Shown here: positions 43,390-52,000 of the stretch, piece after piece | Layout of the letters: every line of letters starts with the position of its first letter | How positions within the stretch are numbered: position 1 is the stretch's first letter | Source: Acidimicrobiia bacterium | GTDB taxonomy: Bacteria; Actinomycetota; Acidimicrobiia; Acidimicrobiales; AC-14 | Length of the DNA: 53,546 bases | Assembly (NCBI GenBank): GCA_023265025.1 | Contig: JAHFUP010000031.1 | Coordinates: 1-53,546, forward strand | Direction of reading: 5' to 3' | The notes under the pieces: model-generated | The model's input: the letters and a program-made list of their open reading frames with translations, nothing else | Database searches by the model: none | Told to the model about the DNA's origin: nothing | Program-made: the position numbers and the translations under genes

Positions 43390-43456
43390 GTGTATCGGCC
43401 AACGGATAGGCGGTTTCGCCCGCGATACACCTTTTCCGATACACCTTCTGATACAC
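43390..43456. repeat. GATACAC repeats between tRNA-Lys and integrase
   Basis: GATACAC occurs at 43424-43430, 43438-43444 and 43450-43456 (spacing 14 and 12), and inverted as GTGTATC at 43390-43396. Most copies are followed by CTT or preceded by CC/CG. Short, phased repeats next to an integrase and its att tRNA are typical arm-type integrase or excisionase binding sites. They may also overlap the integrase promoter and autoregulate it. Confidence 0.6.
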
Positions 43457-43557
43457 TTTCCTGGCGGTCGGACGGCTCCGCCCCAGCTTCGGCTTCTGCC
43501 GTTCCCCTTCGGTTAAACGTCGGCACCTGTTGCCGCGTGGGAGAGGGAGGACGCCGC

Positions 43558-45258
43558 ATGGCGAGATCGCTCGCGCAGCGCTTCGAGAAGTCGGTCGATC
43601 GGTCTGGCGACCACCATCTGTGGACCGGCGCCATCAACCCGGAACGAGGCACTGGTCGGGTCAAGGTGGCCGGGAAGCAGGTCACGGCTCACCGGGTGGC
43701 GTGGGAACTCGAACACGGGCCGCTTCCGGCGGGCGCTCGGGTCCTGCCGTGTCCCGACCTGCCAGCTTGCGTTCGGACTGATCACCTCCGGGTGTCCGGT
43801 TTCGCCGGTGCGAGCCCGGCGATCGGCAACGGCATGGCCCCGATGGCTGGCAGCAGCCAAAGCCGACGTGGCCGCAAGGGAGGCGGCACGATGAGGGAGG
43901 CTCGTCCCGGCGTCTGGGAGCTTGCGGCCACGACTGGCAGCTCCTCGTACGGGAAGACCCAGCGCGTGTACCGGAGGGTCGCAGCCGGCTCCGCAAAAGA
44001 GGCGGCCCGGGCGCTGGCCACCTTCGTAGCCGAAGTGGGCAGCCGCGGGCCGGTCTCCCGCCCGGACCTCCGGGCAATCACGCTCAACGAGGCGGTGGCG
44101 ATGTTCCTCGACGAGCACCTCGCCGGAGACAAGGGCCGCGAACACAGCACTATCGCCGGCTACCAGCAGCTGCACGACCGATGGTTCGCTCCAGCACTCG
44201 GGCTACGCCCGGTGCGCGACCTCGACGAGGCGCTTCTCGACCGGGCTTTCGGCAAGATGCGCGCCGCCGGTCTGAGCCGGTCCCGGCTCAACCAGGCCAA
44301 GAGCCTGTACGGACCCCTCTTCCGCTGGGCCAAGGCCCGCCGAATCATCTCGCGCAACCCGATGCTCGACTTCCAACTCCCCACCAGCACCTACGTGTCG
44401 AAGGAGCGGACGCCGCCCGAGGTCGAGGAGCTCTCAATGCTTCTGGCCCAAGCCGTGGCCGTCGCACCCGAGGTAGCGCCCGTCCTGGTTCTCGGCGCCG
44501 TTACCGGGATGCGGCGCGGGGAACTCGTCGGCTTGAAGCGATCGAGGATCCGGTGGGACGAACAACGGATCGTCGTGAACGCCGCCATGGACGGCAAGCG
44601 GGTCAAGGCGACGAAGACGAGGAGGGAGCGCAGCTTCTTCGTCGACGAGGCGACCATCGCCATGCTGCGCCGTCACTGCAAGCACGTCGACGAGCTTGTG
44701 GCTGAGGTCGGCGCCGTCCCCGCCCCTGACCCGTTCGTGTTCACGCTGTCGCTCGACGGGTCGGAGCCCATGCCGGCGCACTACCTCACCAAACGGGTCG
44801 CAGTCATCAAAGAGCACCTTGGGATCGAGGAGAAGAAGCCCGACACCATCGCCCGGGAGGACGAAGCACTCAAACTGTTCCGGCAGGCGCCGGCTCCCCG
44901 ACAGCCCGGGGCGGCTGGTCCGACGCCGAAGGGGGGTATGCCCCTCAGGGAGATCGGCGCCCGGCTCGGGCGGAGCGAGCGCTGGGCGGCCCTCGCCGTA
45001 GCGTCAGCCGAGCGCCGCGAGGCCGCTGGGCGCCGGGGTCTCTCGCTCGATTTCGACGGTTCGATTCTCGCTCTCCGCAAGTTCACCTCGAGCGAGCTCC
45101 TCGACGCCGGCTTCAACATCGGCATGGTCTCGCAGCGGCAGGGCCACGGTCCCGAAGTGCTCGTCAAGCACTATTCCAAGTCGCGCCGCTCCTCAGACCG
45201 CAAGGCCGCAGAACATCTCGGCCGCCTGGTACACCAGACCCCGAGCAACGAAATCTAG
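43558..45258 (+). CDS. Island tyrosine integrase with N-terminal HNH-like domain and HTH insertion
   Basis: 566 residues from ATG 43558, which has GGGAGGA upstream. The N-terminus (about 1-85) resembles a small HNH/zinc-type domain: HLWTGAINPERGTGRVKV, TAHRVAWELEHGPLP and PCPDLPACVRTDHL. The core-binding region follows (about 185-290). The catalytic part shows Arg319 in TGMRRGEL, Arg507 in LALRKF, His530 in QRQGHGP and Tyr539 in LVKHYSK; the first His of the usual HxxR is Leu504. A sigma-like HTH (LREIGARLGRSERWAAL, about 462-478) is inserted between catalytic boxes. It should integrate the island at the adjacent tRNA-Lys. Confidence 0.85.
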   Translation: MARSLAQRFEKSVDRSGDHHLWTGAINPERGTGRVKVAGKQVTAHRVAWELEHGPLPAGARVLPCPDLPACVRTDHLRVSGFAGASPAIGNGMAPMAGSSQSRRGRKGGGTMREARPGVWELAATTGSSSYGKTQRVYRRVAAGSAKEAARALATFVAEVGSRGPVSRPDLRAITLNEAVAMFLDEHLAGDKGREHSTIAGYQQLHDRWFAPALGLRPVRDLDEALLDRAFGKMRAAGLSRSRLNQAKSLYGPLFRWAKARRIISRNPMLDFQLPTSTYVSKERTPPEVEELSMLLAQAVAVAPEVAPVLVLGAVTGMRRGELVGLKRSRIRWDEQRIVVNAAMDGKRVKATKTRRERSFFVDEATIAMLRRHCKHVDELVAEVGAVPAPDPFVFTLSLDGSEPMPAHYLTKRVAVIKEHLGIEEKKPDTIAREDEALKLFRQAPAPRQPGAAGPTPKGGMPLREIGARLGRSERWAALAVASAERREAAGRRGLSLDFDGSILALRKFTSSELLDAGFNIGMVSQRQGHGPEVLVKHYSKSRRSSDRKAAEHLGRLVHQTPSNEI

Positions 45259-45276
45259 GTGTCAGTTGTTGCTCGG
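45241..45276 (+). terminator. Hairpin at the end of the integrase gene
   Basis: CCGAGCAAC (45241-45249) pairs with GTTGCTCGG (45268-45276), a 9-bp stem around an 18-base loop that includes the stop codon. No U-tract is present. It may end integrase transcription. Confidence 0.4.
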
Positions 45277-45831
45277 TGGCGGGTCGGTCGGTCGGGGCAG
45301 CGATCACCGGTTTCCTAATCTTCTCCGGCCACCTCCCTGACCTGGACGGAAGAGTCTCCCATGCGTGTGACCTGGCCTTATGCATCCCAGCCAGTCACGG
45401 TGGATCACGCCGATACACGGGCTCCCGCGGCCTAGCCGCGGCCTAGGTAGTGCGGCGGCAGGCTGGTAGTCCGGCCGGGACGGGCCGGGCAGGCTCGCTG
45501 ATTCCCGTCTCCGCGCATGGCGGCGGCTCGGGTAGATCGAGAAACGTTGTTGTTCGTTGCAGAGATTCGCGGGCGGGGCGCGAATTTCCTTACATGGCAA
45601 GGAAACGACCTGTCCTGGGGCCGCCGCATGCCCTCCATGACAAGGTCCTCGGCGCCCTGGCCGTCATCGCCGAGTTCTGCCGGCGAGTGGACATCCGCGG
45701 CAATCGTCGACCGGGCCTGCCCAGTCGATGGCATCGCCATCGCCACCCACGGCCAGATCACCGAGGCGTTGGTCGCCAACCGCCTCACCCCGCCCCAGCA
45801 GTTGTCCCACGTCGAGGACAGGGGCTCGACA
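45277..45831. other. No gene recognised between integrase and pAgo operon
   Basis: Frames on both strands are open but show no family likeness or ribosome site. A CGCGGCCTAG direct repeat near 45426-45445 contains a small GCGGC-cta-GCCGC hairpin. The stretch may hold the terminator of the leftward pAgo operon and element-specific non-coding sequence. Confidence 0.4.
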
Positions 45832-47268
45832 TCACATGTAGAACGCGTACCGAGGGTTCGGCACGCGGTCTGCCGGAACCTCCCGCAGCACGTCGCCGAC
45901 GAGCCGCGAGAACCTGAGGGTGATTGGGAGCGTCTCCGCGTATCCGGCGGAGTTCCAGTTGAGCTTGGTGAGCGCGAGAACCTCTTCGAAGATGCGTTTG
46001 GGGTCGGCGTCGCCGTAGTGGTCGATGATCTCGATCGGGGCGGGCACGTGGCCATGGGGGTACTGGCCGACTCGAGGCAAGTAGCCGGTCGAGTAGAGGA
46101 AGTTGCGACCACCGATCTCCGTGAGCGTTCCACGCAACGGCGGGTATTTGCCCTCACGGACGAGGCGGATGTCGCTGGTTCGTCGCAGGCCGACCAGGTC
46201 GAACGAGGCGCTCTTGCCGAGTGAGGCACCGACTGCGTCAGCAAACGCAGCCCGCTCCTCAGCGGAGAACTGGCTCTCCTTGTGAATGACAACTCGGCTC
46301 GGTGTCGAATTGAGCTCCTCACGGTATCGAGCGATGGACGACTCGACGAGCTGCGTGGCGAGGTCCGCAGGGAGGTGTGGCTGGCGGCCGTCGCGCGCTT
46401 CGTTCCACGGGAACTCGCCACCGCGCAGCACCCAGCCGTTGCCGTTCTCGTCGAAGGCTTGCGCGACCGAAGCGCGCATGTGTGACGCATCTCCGAGTGG
46501 CCGGTAAAAGCTGACGCCGATGAAGCAGGAGCCAGGCGTGAGTCCGATCGGTGCCCATGGCGTGCCACCCGACTTGAAGTACAGGCCCGTGAACAGGTTC
46601 CAGGCGACGGTCGCCGGGTGGTCGAGGCTGCGGGCCGCGTCTGGTCGAACGATCGTTGACTCGCGGATCAGCTGAGTTGGCTTGCCGCGCGTCATCGCAT
46701 ACGACTTGAACGCTCTCCGCAGGTCACGGTGCACCGGACCACCGTCTCGGTAGTCGGTGGCGCGGGCCCGCCGGTAGAGGTCATCGGGGATGACGACCAT
46801 GACGTAGTCGAGGGGGACGTCGCGACCCGTCACGACGCGCAGCTTGTCGTCGAGTAGCGCGACCGCGCTCTCGAAGCGGTCTCGGGACTTCTTCGTCTCG
46901 GTGACATCGCGCAGCTGGTTCACGGTCAGCTGCTGGGTGGTCTTGTCGGAAAAGGTGAGCGTCGAGTGATAGCCGGTGCTGGCGTCGCATCCGGGGAAGG
47001 GTGTGACATTGTCGTCTCCGGCGACGCCAAGGGCATAGGACTCAAGAAGAGCCCGCGCTGCGGTTACGCCGGCGTCCGTGCCGATGAGACCGACATGCAC
47101 TTGACCGCGGTGCGTCCCGTTGGACAAGCCGACCGGGCCGTAAAGGGCGATGCCGGTCTTGGGATCATCGTGCTCCCCGCCGTCGTGGAATCGTAGAACC
47201 GGCTCATCGAGCCACTCTGTCGTGATCTGCCCCGGCGGCGGAGCGAGAAATCGCGGGCGGCCCGTCAT
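45832..47268 (-). CDS. Short prokaryotic Argonaute (PIWI protein)
   Basis: 478 residues, the size of short pAgos (MID plus PIWI only, no PAZ). Diagnostic blocks: TKKSRDRFESAV, PLDYVMVVIPDDLYRRA (MID), the GKPTQLIRESTI strand, AWNLFTGLYFKSGGTPW, SCFIGVSFYRPL, GWVLRGGEFPW, RQPHLPADLATQLVESSIARYRE, RVVIHKESQF, YPPLRGTL and LTKLNWNSAGYAETLPIT with a C-terminal hydrophobic Met carboxylate. At two catalytic positions the acid is absent (Ser253 in GVSF; Ser332 after IHK), so slicing is not expected. It should use a guide to recognise invading nucleic acid and trigger its partner. It is coupled to the HNH-APAZ gene by a 4-base overlap. Confidence 0.9.
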   Translation of the reverse strand: MTGRPRFLAPPPGQITTEWLDEPVLRFHDGGEHDDPKTGIALYGPVGLSNGTHRGQVHVGLIGTDAGVTAARALLESYALGVAGDDNVTPFPGCDASTGYHSTLTFSDKTTQQLTVNQLRDVTETKKSRDRFESAVALLDDKLRVVTGRDVPLDYVMVVIPDDLYRRARATDYRDGGPVHRDLRRAFKSYAMTRGKPTQLIRESTIVRPDAARSLDHPATVAWNLFTGLYFKSGGTPWAPIGLTPGSCFIGVSFYRPLGDASHMRASVAQAFDENGNGWVLRGGEFPWNEARDGRQPHLPADLATQLVESSIARYREELNSTPSRVVIHKESQFSAEERAAFADAVGASLGKSASFDLVGLRRTSDIRLVREGKYPPLRGTLTEIGGRNFLYSTGYLPRVGQYPHGHVPAPIEIIDHYGDADPKRIFEEVLALTKLNWNSAGYAETLPITLRFSRLVGDVLREVPADRVPNPRYAFYM

Positions 47269-48575
47269 GACTCTTCGTCCTCGTCGTCGTCCCAGTACTC
47301 GTCATCGCTGTCATCGTCGCTGAAGTCCACGAGGGTAAAGAGGTTCTCCTCAGCGCGTTCGGACTTGACGACAAGCGCATCGCCAGGAACACCCGGCCAG
47401 CTCACGTCGGTCGTTGCGTAAACGCTGTCCACGAGGATCGATTGCTCACCGGCCTTGATGGCAAGCCGAGGTCCGCCGTCGGAGAGGAAGTGCTTCCAGA
47501 ACCAAAGGCGGTCGAGGTAGCCGTCGTTGTAGAGATGGCTCTTCTTGCGTGTGATCTTGCGACCGATGCGGTGGGCTTGCATCGGCTTCTCGCCGTCGAG
47601 CGTCAGATGGAACTCCGGCCGCACGGACAGGAACCACGAAGTTCCGAAGCGCTCGAACCGGAGACGAGCGGCCTCGTGGTACCACTCATCCTTCAACTCG
47701 CCCGATCGCCGACGAGCGTGATGCACAGTTGGGCGTGTCTGGTTGCGACCCGTCTTGGTGACGTACGCGTAGGAGCGTTCGGAGATCTCCCCCGTGTCGC
47801 GGTCACGGTTGGGCATGAACCAGTAGCGATGATGCTCCCGGTCGAAGCGGACACCTCGCATGCCGATGTGTCGTCCGAGTGCTCGGTTCAGTAGGGCCAT
47901 CACCCGACGATGCCCCTCATCGTCCGACGCCAGGTCGGTCAGCTCGACCTCCTCGACGTCAGCATCTATCAATTCGGCGAAGGGGTGACCGTGTTGGCGG
48001 AGCCGGGAGAAGGTCCAGAGCCTGTTCTCCCGGACGATGAACGGATAGACGATCCCGTGGGCGCTGCTTGGATAGGTGAGACGGCGAGCGACCTCGCCCT
48101 CCGACAACGAGGTGTCGAGCAGCGACGCCGACTCGACCACGACTGGCAGACCGACGACCGGCAGCAGGCTCGTCTGGAGCCGTTCGGGTGAGCCACAAAA
48201 AGGGAGAGCCGAGCGACAAGCGGGGTCGGCGCCCACGAGCGCGTGATGATCAACCTTCATCTGCCGAAGGACCTCAACCGTGTACACAAAGGGGCGCTTG
48301 TCGATGACTGTGTGATGAGTTGGGCAGAGAAGAATCCGATTCGAGGCACGCCTATCGCGATCCACTTCGTTGATCGCCTCTCGGCCGCGAGGACCCTGTC
48401 GTTCGGCCGCCACGATGTGGGCTGCCTCGCCGAGGTTGACTGCTTCGCCACTCGATGGATCGACCTTGGTCAGGATCTCGCCGCATGCAGGAAATGCGCA
48501 GCGATTGCCAGACTGGGCGTACAGCAGCTTCAGCTCAGGGTCGGATAGCTCCGACCGCCTGGTAGGAGTCGCCAC
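47265..48575 (-). CDS. HNH nuclease-APAZ effector of a short pAgo system
   Basis: 436 residues from GTG 48575, with GGAGG five bases upstream. The N-terminal HNH domain (about 14-112) has Cys26-x4-Cys31, AAHIVAAERQGPRG with His53, Asn79 in ASNRILLCPTHHTVIDK, Cys84 and His87/88. The APAZ domain (about 150-410) is recognised by YPSSAHGIVYPFIVREN, NRALGRHIGMRGVRFDREH, SVRPEFHLTLDGEKP, IGRKITRKKSH and VSWPGVPGDALV. In other classes APAZ is fused to TIR, Sir2 or DREN. The HNH version is the SPARHA-type arrangement. APAZ binds the PIWI partner, and target sensing is expected to unleash nuclease activity. The last 20 residues are almost all Asp/Glu/Ser. Confidence 0.9.
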   Translation of the reverse strand: MATPTRRSELSDPELKLLYAQSGNRCAFPACGEILTKVDPSSGEAVNLGEAAHIVAAERQGPRGREAINEVDRDRRASNRILLCPTHHTVIDKRPFVYTVEVLRQMKVDHHALVGADPACRSALPFCGSPERLQTSLLPVVGLPVVVESASLLDTSLSEGEVARRLTYPSSAHGIVYPFIVRENRLWTFSRLRQHGHPFAELIDADVEEVELTDLASDDEGHRRVMALLNRALGRHIGMRGVRFDREHHRYWFMPNRDRDTGEISERSYAYVTKTGRNQTRPTVHHARRRSGELKDEWYHEAARLRFERFGTSWFLSVRPEFHLTLDGEKPMQAHRIGRKITRKKSHLYNDGYLDRLWFWKHFLSDGGPRLAIKAGEQSILVDSVYATTDVSWPGVPGDALVVKSERAEENLFTLVDFSDDDSDDEYWDDDEDEES

Positions 48576-49044
48576 GGCGACCTCCGATCATCAAGAGTGC
48601 GATACAGGCCGGCCACCTTCGGGTCGGTCCCTGGATACTACTCGCAGCCTGCGTCGAGACGCACGCATGTTCGATCCACTCGAGCAATCGATGAGTAGGT
48701 ACTGGCCGGCTCACGGCTCGTGCCGTTGAATCCGACGACTTGTGCGGAAGCTCGACCGGTCTTCCTCTCGATCGGACGATGTCACCGTTCTTCGTTGATC
48801 CAGCTCTCGGCGCGCTGCCACCGCGCCGGTCGGGGCTCGGCAAGCGACGAGGAGGACTGCGGACAACCGGTCAGCCATCACAGCGCTTGCGGTCTCCTTT
48901 CCGCGGAATCTGAGCACAGGCTGTCACGCTGGATCAGGATGACGGCATGGAAGTCGTCCCGCAGTCACCGGCAACGCAGCTGAATCCGGCACGGCACAGG
49001 TCGGTTCGCGACAGCTCCGACCTCGGAAGGGTGCAGCGAGAACT
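48576..49044. other. Divergent promoter region between pAgo operon and helicase gene
   Basis: 469 bp with no recognised protein. It must hold the promoters for the leftward pAgo operon and the rightward helicase. An 87-codon plus-strand frame (48720-48983) has no ribosome site or likeness and is not called. GGAAGGG precedes the helicase ATG by about 13 bases. Confidence 0.5.
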
Positions 49045-52000
49045 ATGACGGTCCACTTGTCAGCACGGCTCGCGTGGCACATGGAGGGATGGAACGGCCA
49101 CGTGTGCCGGGACCCTGCCGCCAACACCTTCTGTGTAGGGCAGCACTCCTACCCGGGCGACCAAATAAGGGTCGGCCGACGACTCGGCTGGGAGGTCGAG
49201 AACGCAGGGGCTTCCTGCTCGAGGCTCGACGGCATTCCACCTTGCGTCTACAGCGTCAACGCCTTCGGCAAAGAGTCGATCACCGGTTACGCCGACGCCC
49301 CTGACTGGTACCCGGCGGAGGAGCGGGTCACATGGGAGCTACCGGCCTCAACAGTCTGCATCTGGCCGTTCGAGGAGATGTACCGCCCCGAGGTCGAGCG
49401 GCAGGGCAAGGGTCAGCGGTACGACTACGACAAGCGACTTGCGTTTGCGAAGGACTACTTCGCCCAGATCGTGGAGGATCGCAGCCTCGTCTTCTACTAC
49501 GCCAACTACAGCAACCCGTTCAGTGAGGACGACACCCGTCGCTACGTGGTCGTTGGTGTATCTCGCGTGAAAGCGGTAGGCAAGATCCGCAACTACACGG
49601 ACATGACCGCTGATGATCGCGAGAAGTACGGGGGCGGCTTCGTCTGGGGTCTCGACCTCACATCGCACTACCCCAACGAGGGACTCCGGATGCCCTACCA
49701 CGACTATCTGGAGCGTCCCGACGAGGTTGAACGCTTTATCGTCGTTCCGCCAAACCCGCGGAGCTTCAAGTATGCAACGCGGCAGTTCTCGGACGACGAC
49801 GCCCTTGAGCTCGTCGAAGCGCTGATCGAGTCAGTTGGCACCCTCCGGGAGATGGGTGACAAGTCGGAGAACTGGGATCTCCGACTCGATTGGCTCCACG
49901 CAGTGGTCGGTGAGCTCTGGACCCAACGGGGTCTCTTCCCCGGCATGCCCGCGGTGCTCGGCCACCTCGGTGCGCCAAAGACAATCTCGTCCTTCAAGGC
50001 CAAGGCCGAGGCCGGGAGGGAGTTGGAGGCGAAGGAGGCAATCTTCTCGTACCTCGACGGCCGGAGGTCGGACGCCTCCGAACTCGCCTTATCCGAGGCC
50101 GAAGGCAAGGCGATGCAGCGCCGTTGGGCCCTTCTCGAAGACGCGGACCGGGACCTTCTCCGTGATTCGATAATTCGATTCGAGGTGTCCAAAGATCAGA
50201 TCACCAAGATCGTTGACCCCAAACGTGCCGCGTACGGAATGGACGTCAGCGTGGCCGACATCCACGACAACCCGTACGTCCTTGCCGAGCAGTTCGTCGG
50301 CGAGAACGCCGACGACACGATCTCATTCACGAAGATCGACCATGGAATGCTTCCGGCACCGGACCTTGGGGGCGAGGCTCTCGCGGCGGCCGACGACTGG
50401 CGGCGTTTGCGAGCGTTGTGTGTCGAGCGCCTGAAGGCCCAGGAGTCAGACGTCTTCGTCGCGGCGCGCCAACTCATCCACGACGTAAACCACAGGCTGA
50501 GCTTCTATCCCGAATGGAAGCGGCACCAGTTCACCGAGCGCTACCTCGAGGTGGACCGGGCCGCGCTGGAACCCGCGCTCCACCTCCGAACCGAGGCTGG
50601 TGCGCTATGGGTGTACCTCCGCCAGGTGTACGAGGACGAACGTCTCATCGAGACAACGCTCCACAAGCTTGCGATGCGAGTCTCCATCGGATTGCGAACG
50701 CCGGTGACGGCGGCACATTGGTCTCAGTTCCTGCGTGATCCCAACAGCGCTCTGGCCAGCTTGGCCGGTGACGACTACACGACTGCCATCACCGGGCAAG
50801 CAGAGGTCTGCGCGGGACTCATCTCCCTTCCCCTCTGCGTGCTCGCGGGTGAGGCGGGCACCGGCAAGACGACTGTGGTTGGCGCGCTAATTCAGGCGAT
50901 CGAGCGGACGGAGGGAGCCGGAGCCTCCTTCCAACTTCTTGCGCCCACTGGCAAGGCGGCGGAGAGAATACGAGAAAGAACAGGACGGCGTGGCCAGACT
51001 TCGACCGTCCACTCGTTCCTCGCCAAGCACGGTTGGCTGAACGAAAACATGACGTTCAAGCGAGTTGGCGGTCAGCGCGAGCAGGCGATCACGACCTACA
51101 TCATTGACGAATCGTCGATGCTCAGTCTGGAACTACTGGCCGCTCTCTTCCGCTCCATCAACTGGAACGCTGTTCAGCGCTTCGTTCTCGTCGGCGACCC
51201 CAGTCAGTTGCCACCGATCGGGCGCGGGCGAGCGTTCGCGGACATCATCGACTGGCTGCGCGACTTGGGCGGTGTCGGCGAGCTAGCGATCAACGTCCGC
51301 CAGATGGAGAACCGAGTCCTGGAACGCGGCACGGCGATTCTCCAGCTCGCGGACGCCTACGTCCGGCAGTCGCCGGCTACCAACAGCGATCCTCATGGCG
51401 ATTCGGCGGACGCCGAGATGATCCTCAGGCGGATTCAGGAGGGAGGCGACATCGACAAGGATCTTCGCGTCGCCTACTGGCGGGGTGGCGCGGACCTTCA
51501 ACGCCAGCTCATCGACCTCCTCGTCGCCGACATTAACGCCGACACGGGGCGGTCGACGGATGACCGCGGTCGCGAGTTCTGGCAGGGGGCCTTCGGCGAC
51601 AACAAGCAGCCCGAGCTATACCAGGTCTTGACTCCGTACCGTGGCGAGGAGTTCGGCACCGAGTCGCTCAATGCCGTCCTCCAGGAGATCGTGCAAGGGC
51701 GACCGCCTGGCGACATGCGGATGGTCGATCGATCCGACATCGCTCTCGGCGACAAGGTGATGCAGATCCGGAACCGGCCGCCCTCCAATCCAATCTGGGC
51801 GTGGTCTTGGTCGATGAAACTCAACCAACCCGTAGAAGTCTACAACGGAGAGCTTGGATTCGTACGACCTCATCCGTTCGATTCCGGGAAGGTGAGCTGG
51901 TCCGGCTTTCGACCCAGTCGTTGCCAAGTGTCGTTCTCGTCCAAACCCGACCACGGTGTCAGCTACGGGAGCGGACTAGGCAAACGGCCTGACGGGAAGT

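Noticed and set aside
45517-46224. Plus-strand frame next to the island integrase
   Set aside because: It overlaps the pAgo gene antisense for much of its length and has no family features or ribosome site.
48720-48983. 87-codon frame in the divergent region between pAgo and helicase genes
   Set aside because: No Shine-Dalgarno, no family likeness and Ser/Arg-rich shadow-type composition.
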